Positions 49,596 through 59,947 of a stretch of 64,000 nt of DNA are shown in pieces (the stretch's first letter is position 1; each line of letters begins with the position of its first letter). A model generated the notes under the pieces. That model was not told the origin of the DNA. It made no database searches and saw only the letters and a program-made list of their open reading frames with translations. Position numbers and translations under genes: made by a program. The DNA is from Bacteroidales bacterium (GTDB lineage Bacteria; Bacteroidota; Bacteroidia; Bacteroidales; UBA932): contig JAFUFP010000028.1 in assembly GCA_017469845.1 (NCBI GenBank), positions 94,915-158,914 on the forward strand, in the 5' to 3' direction.

Positions 49596-51893
49596 CTATT
49601 TCACCGTAAGGGTTACGGCTTTGGTGTCCCTGCTGTTGGGACCTACCATGATTTCGAAGTCTCCGCTTTCGCAGACCCACTGAAGGTCGTGGTTGTAGTA
49701 CGAAAGGTCTTCAGAGGTGAGGGTGAATTCAACGGTCTTGGTCTCACCGGCCTTGATGTCCACCTTCTGGAATCCCTTCAGTTCTTTCACCGGCCTTGTG
49801 GAGGTCGCATAGATGTCATGGATGTAGAGCTGTACGATCTCCTTTCCGTCCATGCTTCCGGTGTTCTTTACATCGACGGATACTTTCACGTTTCCGTCGA
49901 GGGACATTTCGCTGGCGGAAAGTTTGGGCTCACCGTATTCGAATGTCGTATATGAAAGACCGTATCCGAAGGGATACAGAGGAGCGTTAACTACGTCTAT
50001 GTAGCAGCTTGTGAACTTCTTGTAGGGTGCGTAGTCGGGATGAGGGCGTCCGGTGTTCTTGTGGTTGTAGTACAAAGGAAGCTGACCGACCATCCTGGGG
50101 AACGAAGTTGTGAGTTTTGCGGAAGGATTGACGTCACCGAAAAGAACGTCGGCGATGGCATGTCCCGCCTCGGAACCTTCTGACCATGTGTTGAGGATGG
50201 CGTTCATGTTCTCATCTTCCCAAACGAGGGTGAGGGGACGTCCGGTAGTGAGTACGAGAACAATGGGCTTTCCGGTGGCCTTGAGTGCCTTGAGTAGTTC
50301 AACCTCGGCATCGGGAATGCTGATGTCCGCCCTTGAAGAGCCTTCTCCGTTCATTGCTGGAATTTCACCAACGCAGGCGACCACGACATCGGCGGCCCTG
50401 GCCTTCGATACGGCCTCGGAAATGAGTCTTTCCAGAGGGACCGTATGGAGAGGAGGCGTGGGAACATCCGGCATGAAAGTCTTTATCATGCCGTATTTCA
50501 CATTCTCTTCGAGTTCCTTGTCAAGGAAGAGCCAACTGCCTTCCGCATATGATACGTTTGCAGGATTGGTGACTGCGTCCTTTATTCCCTGAAGGATGGT
50601 GACGCTTTCAGCGGCGTGTGAAGACATGGTCCAAGTACCGGCCATGGAGGAACCGTCATTGGCGAGCGGACCTACGACCGCGATCTTGGCGTTCTTCTTC
50701 AGAGGAAGGACTCCGTCATTCTTGAGAAGCACCTGGCACTCCTGGGCGACCTTACGGCTGAAATCCCTGTTTTCCTTTGTGTAGACGTCGGTGGAGTTCC
50801 TTTCGGGCTTGAGATATTTGAAAGGATCTTCGAAAAGGCCGAGCTTGTATTTGGCTTCAAGAATTCTCCTGCATGCGCGGTCGATGTCGGCTTTGGAGAC
50901 CTTACCTTCATCGAGACTCTTTTTCAGAGTTCCCACGAATCCGTCTGAGTTCATGTCCATGTCAAGGCCTGCCTTGAGGGATCTTGCGGACACTTCCTGG
51001 AGGTCTCCGATACCGTGTGCGACCTCTTCCATAACGGCTGTAGCGTCAGATACGATGAATCCGTCGAATCCCCAGCTCTTTCTCAGCAGGTCGTCCATCA
51101 GGTACGAATTCATCGTGGCGGGAATGCCTTCGAACTCGTTGAAGGAGGACATGTAACTTCCGGCACCGGCCTGGGCTGCCGCCTTGTAGGGGTTCATGTA
51201 TCCGTTGAGTATCTCCTGGCGTCCGAGATTCACGGTGTTGTAATCCCTTCCCGCTTCTGCCGCTCCGTAAAGGGCGTAGTGCTTCACGCAGGCGAGAACG
51301 TCATTGTCGGAATACTCTCCGTCTCTGCCCTGATATCCGTAAACATATGCCTTGGCGATTTCTCCGCCGAGGTACGGGTCTTCACCACCGCCTTCGGCGA
51401 TTCTTCCCCAGCGGGCGTCACGGGCTATGTCGACCATCGGGCTGAACACCCAGTTGATTCCCTGGGCTGAAGCCTCTTTAGCGGCGATTCTGGTGGCGTC
51501 TTCGATCAGCTGCATGTTCCACGATGTGGACATCGCCAGAGGAATGGGCATCACGGTCTCGTGTCCGTGTATCACGTCCAATCCGAAAATCAGCGGAATG
51601 CCGTGTCCGGATTCAAGGGCTACTTTCTGGATGTCGGTCAGGTAACTCACGTCACTCGTTCCGTACAGACCTCCGAGTTGTCCGGCGCGGAGCATCTTCA
51701 CGTTCTCGTCCTCTTCGGTAACCTTCAGTGCGGAAATGAATCCCGCTGCGGCGTGGAGGTTCAGCTGACCGATCTTTTCCTCGATGGTCATCTTTGAAAG
51801 CAGGTCATCCACGAACTTGTCCATCTCGGACTTCTGTGCGCAACCTGCAAGCAGCAGTATGGTTGACGCTGCGGCAAGAATTGTTTTCTTCAT
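49596..51893 (-). CDS. bglX: Glycoside hydrolase family 3 lipoprotein (BglX-type beta-glucosidase)
   Basis: 765 residues with a lipobox LLAGC (Cys18). Standard three domains: barrel with IPLIFGLDVIHGH, RWGRIAEGGGEDPYLG, VKHYALYGAAEAGRDYN and nucleophile FIVSDATAV (Asp283); sandwich domain from ~370; YPFGYGLSYTTFEYG then a fibronectin-III-like domain to the end. Length equals that of BglX. Unlike the two GH3 proteins of the rhamnose block it carries no Gly/Met-rich insert. It follows the CE1-type esterase gene by 34 nt in the same direction, so both probably work on a beta-glucan or xylan-like substrate. Confidence 0.93.
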   Translation of the reverse strand: MKKTILAAASTILLLAGCAQKSEMDKFVDDLLSKMTIEEKIGQLNLHAAAGFISALKVTEEDENVKMLRAGQLGGLYGTSDVSYLTDIQKVALESGHGIPLIFGLDVIHGHETVMPIPLAMSTSWNMQLIEDATRIAAKEASAQGINWVFSPMVDIARDARWGRIAEGGGEDPYLGGEIAKAYVYGYQGRDGEYSDNDVLACVKHYALYGAAEAGRDYNTVNLGRQEILNGYMNPYKAAAQAGAGSYMSSFNEFEGIPATMNSYLMDDLLRKSWGFDGFIVSDATAVMEEVAHGIGDLQEVSARSLKAGLDMDMNSDGFVGTLKKSLDEGKVSKADIDRACRRILEAKYKLGLFEDPFKYLKPERNSTDVYTKENRDFSRKVAQECQVLLKNDGVLPLKKNAKIAVVGPLANDGSSMAGTWTMSSHAAESVTILQGIKDAVTNPANVSYAEGSWLFLDKELEENVKYGMIKTFMPDVPTPPLHTVPLERLISEAVSKARAADVVVACVGEIPAMNGEGSSRADISIPDAEVELLKALKATGKPIVLVLTTGRPLTLVWEDENMNAILNTWSEGSEAGHAIADVLFGDVNPSAKLTTSFPRMVGQLPLYYNHKNTGRPHPDYAPYKKFTSCYIDVVNAPLYPFGYGLSYTTFEYGEPKLSASEMSLDGNVKVSVDVKNTGSMDGKEIVQLYIHDIYATSTRPVKELKGFQKVDIKAGETKTVEFTLTSEDLSYYNHDLQWVCESGDFEIMVGPNSRDTKAVTLTVK

Positions 51894-51927
51894 TGGTGAA
51901 AAATGTGCTTAGTGGTTTGATTGGCGT

Positions 51928-53166
<1,239 letters not shown>

Positions 53167-54294
53167 CTATTTGTCCCATACGACGCATACGGGGTGGGGA
53201 AGAGAGATCTTTTCTCCGTTAGCGGTCAGCTCCCCGGTTTCACCGTTGATCGAGAAGACCTCGATGTCGTTAGAATCCCTGCATGCGGCGAGAAGGAATT
53301 TCCCGTTGGGAGTGATGGCGAAATTCCTCGGATGGATGCCCGTATTGCAATAACCGGCATCCTCAAGGGTTCCGTCAGAGGCTACCTTGTAGATGGCGAT
53401 TCCGTCATTCTTGAGACGGAGACTTCCGTAGAGGAAGCGCCCGTCGGGGGTCATGTGGATGTCGGCCGCACCTCTGGCGTCAACCCTGTCGGCGCGCACG
53501 GTCTGCTTCTCCGCAAGTTCACCGTCATCGTATCCGAAGACTGTTATGTCTCCGGATAGTTCACCGATGACATAGACATTCTTGCCGTTCGGGGAAAAGA
53601 TGATGTGTCTCGGGCCGTAATCGGAATGAAGCGGGAAGGCCTTCGGCGAAGAGAGTTCCTTTCCTGCATCGAACCTTAAGATTCTGTCGGCGCTGAAGTC
53701 GGTGGCGAAGACATATTTCCCGTCGGGGGAGAAGATGGCGCAGTGCACATGGGCGGAAGACTGCCTGTTTGCATCCGGACCTCCGATCGAACCGGGAATG
53801 ATCTGGGAGGGGTCACCTGCGGCGGCGTTCGCTCCTACGGGATATACGCTGAGGGACCCTCCGCTGTAATTCGCCGAAAGAACCACTTTCCCGTCCGTTG
53901 AAACATAGCAGGGATCTTCGCCTCCGGTCAAGACCGTCGAAATCTTTTCGAAAGAGAAGTCTTCACGGTTGAACTTGAGGGTGCTCAGCGAGGCGGTGGG
54001 ACCGTTCATCTCGCCGACTGCGTAGACGGTACCATCCTGGGTTATCGTCAGGAACGAGGGATTGGGAAGTTCGGCGCAAGTGTAGCTTCCGGGGGCTTCG
54101 GAGTAAGACTCCTTGGCGGGAAGGATGATCTTGCCGGTTTCCTGGTCGAAACGGTAGGTGTATATTCCTTTGCTGCCGGAGTCCGTGTATGTGCCGACCA
54201 GCATGGTGATAGCGTCGTTGCCCTTTTGGGCATCTCCGCATGAAACAACAGATGCAGCCATAATGCCGAGTGCCGCCATGAGTGGATATTTCAT
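53167..54294 (-). CDS. Lactonase-like seven-bladed beta-propeller lipoprotein
   Basis: 375 residues. Signal with SVVSC (Cys19) suggests lipidation. The mature protein is made of propeller repeats such as LVGTYTDSGSKGIYTYRFD, HVHCAIFSPDGKYVFATD, GPRHIIFSPNGKNVYVIGE and ADIHMTPDGRFLYGS. It belongs to the lactonase/6-phosphogluconolactonase (Pgl) family. As it is exported, cytoplasmic 6-phosphogluconolactone is an unlikely substrate; an extracellular sugar lactone is more plausible (inference). It follows the TGS-uridine kinase gene by 12 nt. Confidence 0.82.
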   Translation of the reverse strand: MKYPLMAALGIMAASVVSCGDAQKGNDAITMLVGTYTDSGSKGIYTYRFDQETGKIILPAKESYSEAPGSYTCAELPNPSFLTITQDGTVYAVGEMNGPTASLSTLKFNREDFSFEKISTVLTGGEDPCYVSTDGKVVLSANYSGGSLSVYPVGANAAAGDPSQIIPGSIGGPDANRQSSAHVHCAIFSPDGKYVFATDFSADRILRFDAGKELSSPKAFPLHSDYGPRHIIFSPNGKNVYVIGELSGDITVFGYDDGELAEKQTVRADRVDARGAADIHMTPDGRFLYGSLRLKNDGIAIYKVASDGTLEDAGYCNTGIHPRNFAITPNGKFLLAACRDSNDIEVFSINGETGELTANGEKISLPHPVCVVWDK

Positions 54295-54306
54295 CGGGGA
54301 AAGATT

Positions 54307-55977
54307 TTAGTACTTGAAACTTGATCCTCCGAGGAATTCCCTGAGGAGTGATGTCGGGGGGATTTCCTTGTCGGAGACGGGTGTGAAATAATGTATGAAC
54401 TTGAGAAGTCTGTGGGCCTCGCTGTATTCGGGGCAGTTCTTGGGAACACTGGCCAGTATCGGCTCCGCATGGTTCCTCAGGACGGCGAACTCGATGAGAT
54501 ACGCCGAGTTGAACATCATGTCCGCCATTTCCTGGTAAGGATATATCCATTCTTCCTCGGACTTCCTTACACTGGGCCACTGGTTGATGGACTGCTGGGC
54601 GGTGAAAGCTCCCTTGTTGTAGTCCCTGACGATTCTCCTGAGGAGCCTGTTGTCGCTCGTCGGAATCCAGTTATGGTTGTCCAGGGCCGTGCTGGTGAGA
54701 GTGTTGATGAAGATCCTGAACTTGTTTTCTTCCGGGATGCCCGGAGTGAGACCCGGGTTCAGCGCATGGATGCCTTCTACGAGGAGGATAGTTCCTTCCT
54801 TGAGAAAGATGCTCTTGCCGTTGTATTCCCTCTTCCCGGTGACGAAGTTGAATTCGGGGACATCCACTTTCTCGCCTGCGAGCATCTTCATTAAGTCCCT
54901 TTCCATGAGGCGATGGTCGACAGTCTCGAAGTTGTCGAAGTCGTATCCTCCGTCGGGGAATCTGGGAGTGTCCTCCCTGTCCACGAAGTAGTCGTCAGTG
55001 GATATGGTTAGAGGGCGCAGTCCGCATGCCTTGAGCTGGACGCTGAGCCTCTTGCAGAAGGTCGTCTTTCCGCTGCTGCTCGGTCCCGTTATCAGAACGA
55101 CTTTTGTGGGATTCTCGCTCCTGTACCGGCGGTCTATTTCTTCGGCGATCTGGACGATCTTCTTTTCCTGGAGCGCTTCCGCAATCTGGATCAGTTCGCT
55201 GGCGTGCCCTTCACGGCAGGCGTAGTTCACGTCACCCACGGTACTGAGGCCCATGATGATGTTCCACTTGAGGTTCTCGGCGAACATCGAGAAAGTCTTG
55301 GGCTGGTCGACGAAGGGGGCGAGCCTGTCAGGTTGATGGTAATCAGGTACCCTGAGGAGAAGTCCGGAATGATATCGTTCGATGTCCCAGACCTTGATAT
55401 ATCCCGTCGAGGGGACAAGCCTTCCGTAGTAATAGTCCGGAGTGTCTCCGAGGGTGTAGTAGTCCATGTAAACCTGGCCGCTCGTTTCGAGAAGACGCAC
55501 TTTGTCCTCGGCTCCGGATTTGGAGAAGATCTTCATGACCTTGTCGGTCTGCGCATCGTAGCGGTGAAAGGGAATGTCCTTGTCGGAGATTTCCTTCATC
55601 GCGGATTTGAGAAGGGCGATGTCTTCATCCGTTACGGGCGAAGCATCAGCTTTTTTCAGGTGGAAGAAGTACCCGTTGGAGATCTCATGCTCCATGTATA
55701 CGCGGCAGCCCGGGAATACATCCTGTGCGGCTTTGCACAACAGGAAACACAGCGAACGGCAATATACTCTCATTCCGCTGGGTTCGCGGCAATCGATGAA
55801 CTCAATGTCTTTGCTTTGGTATACTTTGAATTTCAGACCTTGGGATACGTTGTTGACCTTGGCGGAAATGATCGGGTACGGCTGTTCGAATTCGAAATCG
55901 GACAACATCTGCAGGAGAGAAGTCCCTTCCGGATACTTCCTGTAGGTGCCGGTATTCTTGCAATAGACCTGCAACAT
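54307..55977 (-). CDS. TGS-domain uridine kinase-like protein
   Basis: 556 residues, cytoplasmic. The N-terminus (~1-65) is a TGS-like ubiquitin-fold domain (LQVYCKNTGTYRKYPEGTS); the middle (~70-280) resembles the threonyl-tRNA-synthetase second additional domain; the C-terminal half is a uridine-kinase-type P-loop kinase with GPSSSGKTT (298-306), STDDYFVDRE and VEGIHALNPGL. This fused architecture is known in Bacteroidetes and Firmicutes and is annotated uridine kinase or nucleoside kinase; its true substrate is unproved. It stands at the head of the lactonase-CE1-GH3 run but a functional link is not obvious. Confidence 0.85.
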   Translation of the reverse strand: MLQVYCKNTGTYRKYPEGTSLLQMLSDFEFEQPYPIISAKVNNVSQGLKFKVYQSKDIEFIDCREPSGMRVYCRSLCFLLCKAAQDVFPGCRVYMEHEISNGYFFHLKKADASPVTDEDIALLKSAMKEISDKDIPFHRYDAQTDKVMKIFSKSGAEDKVRLLETSGQVYMDYYTLGDTPDYYYGRLVPSTGYIKVWDIERYHSGLLLRVPDYHQPDRLAPFVDQPKTFSMFAENLKWNIIMGLSTVGDVNYACREGHASELIQIAEALQEKKIVQIAEEIDRRYRSENPTKVVLITGPSSSGKTTFCKRLSVQLKACGLRPLTISTDDYFVDREDTPRFPDGGYDFDNFETVDHRLMERDLMKMLAGEKVDVPEFNFVTGKREYNGKSIFLKEGTILLVEGIHALNPGLTPGIPEENKFRIFINTLTSTALDNHNWIPTSDNRLLRRIVRDYNKGAFTAQQSINQWPSVRKSEEEWIYPYQEMADMMFNSAYLIEFAVLRNHAEPILASVPKNCPEYSEAHRLLKFIHYFTPVSDKEIPPTSLLREFLGGSSFKY

Positions 55978-56077
55978 GACGGGATGTGGGTGTTTTGGTG
56001 ATGAATGATATGTATTCCGTCAAATATACCGCTAATTCGACCAAAAAACAACAAAAAGGAAGGCCTTCATAAGCATT

Positions 56078-56110
56078 TCGGGGAGCACCGCGCCGGCAGT
56101 GTTCCCCGAA
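56078..56110 (-). terminator. Hairpin between the AraC-type regulator and the kinase gene
   Basis: TTCGGGGAGCAC (56078-56089) pairs with GTGTTCCCCGAA (56099-56110), one wobble. It lies 38 nt beyond the regulator stop on the minus strand; a T-rich tract (TTTTTGTTGTTTTTTGG) follows some 20 nt later. Confidence 0.7.
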
Positions 56111-56147
56111 TAAAATAAAGCGTATGCTTATTGGAAATGGAAAGAGT

Positions 56148-57092
56148 CTAGATGTCCCCTCTTCTTGCCTTCATCGAATATTGCTTGGGCGAGATACCCG
56201 TGTATGATTTGAAATACTTGGCGAAGAAGGATGCGTTGGGGAAGTTGAGGGCCTCTGAGACTTCCTGCACTGAAGCGTTTCCGGAATTGAGCATCGCCTT
56301 GGCTTCGAGCGTGACGTGTTCCCTGATCCAGTCTCCGGCATGTTTCCCCGAAACGTCGTAAATTATCTTCGAGAAGTATTTGGGGGAAATGTCGAAAAGG
56401 TCCGCGTAGAAAGTGATCAGCCTTTCCTTGTAGCAGTGCGTATGCACGGCCTGCAGGAAATCAAGGAACAGTGTCTGATGCTGTTCCATTGTGGTCTCGC
56501 TTTTCCTGTCCGGATGGTTGAGAAGCCACTGGGCCAATCCTGAAGTCATGCAGGTGATGATTCCTTTGGCTGCGTCCAGCTTGAAATTGAAATTGTCCGT
56601 GATGATGATTTCTCTTAAGAGCTTGTACTGGAACAGTGATATCTCTATCTGTTCGGGACCGTTGTGGATCAGCTGGGGGTGTATCATGTTTTCCCTGATC
56701 GTGTGGATGCATGATGCGGAATTGTTGTTGAAAAATTCCTCCTCGGAAAGTGCGATGACGTAGAACTTGCAGTCCGGACTGATCCTGAAGTCACTGATTA
56801 TGGCGCCCGCAAAACAAACAAGGGAGTCGTTGTCCTTCAGTTCGTAGTTCTGGAGATTGAGGGTGGTGCGAATTGTTCCCTTCTGGCAATATACTCCAAG
56901 GAAAAACATCTGCTTGTAAGGATATTTCCGTCCGATCGACATGAATCCATCCTCTTCCAAAGGCCGATCTATGGTATTGTAGATGTTGTCGTCCAGCAGC
57001 ATGACATCATCCAGCATGAGACTGTTCCTTGATGAGGGAACGTTGCTTATGCTCATCTGCTTTACTGCTTTGGTGCTTTTACTTGCCTCCAT
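56148..57092 (-). CDS. AraC-family transcriptional regulator
   Basis: 314 residues. N-terminal ~190 residues form a cupin-like sensing region (FFLGVYCQKGTIRTTLNLQNYELKDND); the C-terminal ~100 residues are a double helix-turn-helix of the AraC type: LITFYADLFDISPKYFSKIIYDVSG and VQEVSEALNFPNASFFAKYFKSYTGISPKQY (both read in part). It begins 43 nt after the hutI stop, so it may be the last gene of the hut operon or have its own promoter overlapping the hutI end (minus-strand TAATTTTTGC at about 57128-57138). Possible target: the hut genes (inference); regulation of the carbohydrate genes is also possible. Confidence 0.88.
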   Translation of the reverse strand: MEASKSTKAVKQMSISNVPSSRNSLMLDDVMLLDDNIYNTIDRPLEEDGFMSIGRKYPYKQMFFLGVYCQKGTIRTTLNLQNYELKDNDSLVCFAGAIISDFRISPDCKFYVIALSEEEFFNNNSASCIHTIRENMIHPQLIHNGPEQIEISLFQYKLLREIIITDNFNFKLDAAKGIITCMTSGLAQWLLNHPDRKSETTMEQHQTLFLDFLQAVHTHCYKERLITFYADLFDISPKYFSKIIYDVSGKHAGDWIREHVTLEAKAMLNSGNASVQEVSEALNFPNASFFAKYFKSYTGISPKQYSMKARRGDI

Positions 57093-57135
57093 GATTGAAA
57101 GGTTTTTGTTCTAAGGGTTGTATGAATTGCAAAAA

Positions 57136-58422
57136 TTAGGCAAAATCTGGTGTTATTCTGCTCCAAATATCCTCATGCGGATTCAAAGACTTTCCTGACA
57201 GGATCACCTTTCTTATGAAAGGAGATGTGTACATGTACGGTATCGTCGTAAGGGTTATCCCCGGAACGGTTATGATGAGGTTCGCCTTTTTGCCGACAGT
57301 TATCGAGCCGGCTTCTCGCGAAATCCCCATGGCATACGCTCCGTTGATGGTGCAGGCGTTGAAGGACTGTGAAGGGGTGAGTCTCAGTCGGATGCAGCCA
57401 AGGGACATCACCATCCTCATATCTCCCGAGGGGGAAGATCCCGGGTTGAAGTCGGAAGCGAGAGCTATCCCGAGTCCCTCCCCGATGAATTCCTTCGCCC
57501 TGGCGAAAGGGATCCCGAGGAAGAAGGATGAACCGGGAAGCATGGTCGGCATCGTATCCGTTCCCTTGAGACATCCGATTTCTTCGTCAGTGGTCCTTTC
57601 CAGATGGTCAACCGAAAGGGCTCCGCACTTGACTCCGACCTGTACGCCGCCGCTTACATCGAGTTCGTTCGCATGGATCTTCGGAACGAGTCCGTATTCC
57701 ATCCCTTTGCGGAGAATCTTCTCAGTATCTTCCGGGCTGAAGAATCCCTTGTCGCAGAATACGTCGATATAGTCTGCCAGTCCTTCTGCGGCGACGGCCG
57801 GGATCATTTCTTCGCATACGGCCTCGACGTAATCTTCCATCGTGTACCCTCTGCCTACGGCGTGGGCACCGAGGAATGTGGCTTTTACGATGGCGGGTGT
57901 GTTTTCCTTTATCCTTCTTATGACCCTCAGCATCTTCAGTTCATCTTCCGTCCGGAGGCCATATCCGCTTTTTATTTCGATGGCACCGGTCCCTTTGCGG
58001 ATCATTTCTTCCACCCGGGCTGAAGCCTGTTTGTAAAGGTCCTCTTCACTTGTCGAGTGGAGAAGGTCGGCTGAATTGAGGATGCCCCCTCCGTTGGCTG
58101 CGATCTGCTCGTATGAAAGGCCCTTAATCTTGTCAAGGAATTCCCCTTCACGGGAACCTGCGTAGACGATATGCGTATGGGAGTCGCAGAAGGAAGGCAT
58201 CACCATTCCACCTTCAGCATCAATGAGGGTGAGGTCGTCGTCCTCATTGATTCCTTCGTGAAGGTCCGTCTCTTTCCCGAAAGAGGCGATCTTGCCGTCC
58301 TCTATGAGAAGGTAGGCGTCACGGATCTCTTCGACACGGCCCATCTCCTCTCCCTGAAGACGGGCTTTGCCTTCGGGGAGGATTCCGACGAGGGAAGATA
58401 TGTTCCTTATGAGAGTCTTCAT
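57136..58422 (-). CDS. hutI: Imidazolonepropionase
   Basis: 428 residues. Amidohydrolase with the metal pair in CDSHTHIVYAG (His82, His84), AIEIKSGYGLRTEDELK, FLGAHAVGRGY, IHANELDVSGG and LASDFNPGS, all typical of HutI. It opens the ring of 4-imidazolone-5-propionate to N-formimino-L-glutamate, third step of histidine breakdown. 13 nt after hutH; last enzyme gene of the operon in transcription order. Confidence 0.96.
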   Translation of the reverse strand: MKTLIRNISSLVGILPEGKARLQGEEMGRVEEIRDAYLLIEDGKIASFGKETDLHEGINEDDDLTLIDAEGGMVMPSFCDSHTHIVYAGSREGEFLDKIKGLSYEQIAANGGGILNSADLLHSTSEEDLYKQASARVEEMIRKGTGAIEIKSGYGLRTEDELKMLRVIRRIKENTPAIVKATFLGAHAVGRGYTMEDYVEAVCEEMIPAVAAEGLADYIDVFCDKGFFSPEDTEKILRKGMEYGLVPKIHANELDVSGGVQVGVKCGALSVDHLERTTDEEIGCLKGTDTMPTMLPGSSFFLGIPFARAKEFIGEGLGIALASDFNPGSSPSGDMRMVMSLGCIRLRLTPSQSFNACTINGAYAMGISREAGSITVGKKANLIITVPGITLTTIPYMYTSPFIRKVILSGKSLNPHEDIWSRITPDFA

Positions 58423-58435
58423 TCCGTTACAGTTT

Positions 58436-59923
58436 TCAGAAGAGGTCCTCCCTCGAGAGGAAGGCTTTGGATTTCATGATATAGGGATGGAGATATTCGT
58501 CTTTCCTTATGAAAGGCACTTCCTTACGGAGTTCTGACAGAATCTTCTCCAGGGCGGGTGACGTCTTGGCGGGACGCCTGAATTCAAGGGCTTGGGCGGC
58601 ATTGAAGAGCTCTATTCCGAGGACGGTCTCGACGTTGTCCACGATCCGGACGAGTTTCGTTGCCGCATTGGCACCCATGCTGACATGGTCTTCCTGTCCT
58701 TGTGAGGAAGGGATAGAGTCGCATGAAGCCGGCCAGCAGAGCATCTTGTTCTGGCTGACGATTGAAGCGGCGGTGTACTGCGGAATCATGAAACCGCTGT
58801 TGAGCCCGGGCTCGCTGACAAGGAACTTGGGTAGTCCCCTCTGTCCTGAAATCAGCCTGAATACCCTTCTTTCCGAGATGTTCGCAAGTTCCGACATCGC
58901 TATCGCAAGGGTATCCATCGGGATGGCTATGGGCTCCCCGTGGAAGTTCCCCGCTGAAATTATCATGTCTTCGTCAGGGAAGACGTTGGGGTTGTCCGTA
59001 GCGCTGTTGATCTCGTTCTCAATCACGGACTGGACATAGCGGATGTTGTCCTTCACCGCCCCGTGGACCTGGGGAATGCATCGGAATGAGTACGGATCCT
59101 GTACATGTTCCTTTTCCCTCCGGATGAGTTCACTGCCTTCAAGCACTTCAATGAACCTTTCGGCCGTGTCGATCTGTCCGCGGTGCGGACGGAGACGGTG
59201 AGTCAGGGGAAGGAAGGGCTCGATCCTTCCGTCGTAGGCTTCAAGGGACATCGCCCCTATCATGTCCGACCACTTCGAAAGCCTCATGCACTGGATGAGA
59301 CACCAGATCGCGTGGGCGCTCATGAACTGGGTTCCGTTGAGAAGGGCCAACCCTTCTTTGGACTGCAATCGTATAGGCTCCCATCCGAACTCCTTGAGCA
59401 CATCCGCACTCTGACGGACTTCTCCCTTATAGTATACTTCTCCGAGACCCAGAAGCGGGAGGCTCATGTGGGCGAGCGGAGCGAGGTCACCGGAAGCTCC
59501 GAGAGAGCCCTGCTGATAGACGACCGGAATGATGTCGTTGTTGTACATGTCCAGAAGCCTCTGGACCGTCCTCAATTGCACCCCGGAGTGGCCATAGGAA
59601 AGGGACTGCACCTTCAGAAGGAGCATCAGTTCCACGATTTCCTTGCGGACGGTGTCTCCCGTTCCGCAGGCGTGCGAAACGACGAGGTTGTACTGGAGCT
59701 CCGACAGGTCTTCTTCGGGAATGGTCACATTGTAAAGGGAACCGAATCCGGTGGTCACGCCGTAAACCGGCTTGTCCAAGTCTTCCATTTTGGAATCAAG
59801 GTACTTGCGGCATTTTACGATGGCGTCCACGGATTCTTGGGAAAGAGCCAGTTTCTCGTGGTTGTCGAGTATTTCTTTGAGCCTTTCCAGGCTCAGGTGG
59901 TCATGTGAAATGATGTGGGTCAT
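58436..59923 (-). CDS. hutH: Histidine ammonia-lyase
   Basis: 495 residues. Converts L-histidine to urocanate and ammonia. The self-formed MIO cofactor arises from Ala143-Ser144-Gly145 in GSLGASGDLAPLAH; GVTTGFGSLYNV near residue 55 and NPNVFPDEDMIISAGNFHG are also characteristic. It starts 24 nt after the urocanate hydratase gene. Length fits the family (about 500). Confidence 0.97.
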   Translation of the reverse strand: MTHIISHDHLSLERLKEILDNHEKLALSQESVDAIVKCRKYLDSKMEDLDKPVYGVTTGFGSLYNVTIPEEDLSELQYNLVVSHACGTGDTVRKEIVELMLLLKVQSLSYGHSGVQLRTVQRLLDMYNNDIIPVVYQQGSLGASGDLAPLAHMSLPLLGLGEVYYKGEVRQSADVLKEFGWEPIRLQSKEGLALLNGTQFMSAHAIWCLIQCMRLSKWSDMIGAMSLEAYDGRIEPFLPLTHRLRPHRGQIDTAERFIEVLEGSELIRREKEHVQDPYSFRCIPQVHGAVKDNIRYVQSVIENEINSATDNPNVFPDEDMIISAGNFHGEPIAIPMDTLAIAMSELANISERRVFRLISGQRGLPKFLVSEPGLNSGFMIPQYTAASIVSQNKMLCWPASCDSIPSSQGQEDHVSMGANAATKLVRIVDNVETVLGIELFNAAQALEFRRPAKTSPALEKILSELRKEVPFIRKDEYLHPYIMKSKAFLSREDLF

Positions 59924-59947
59924 AGATTGCGTTTTGCTTTGTTTGAT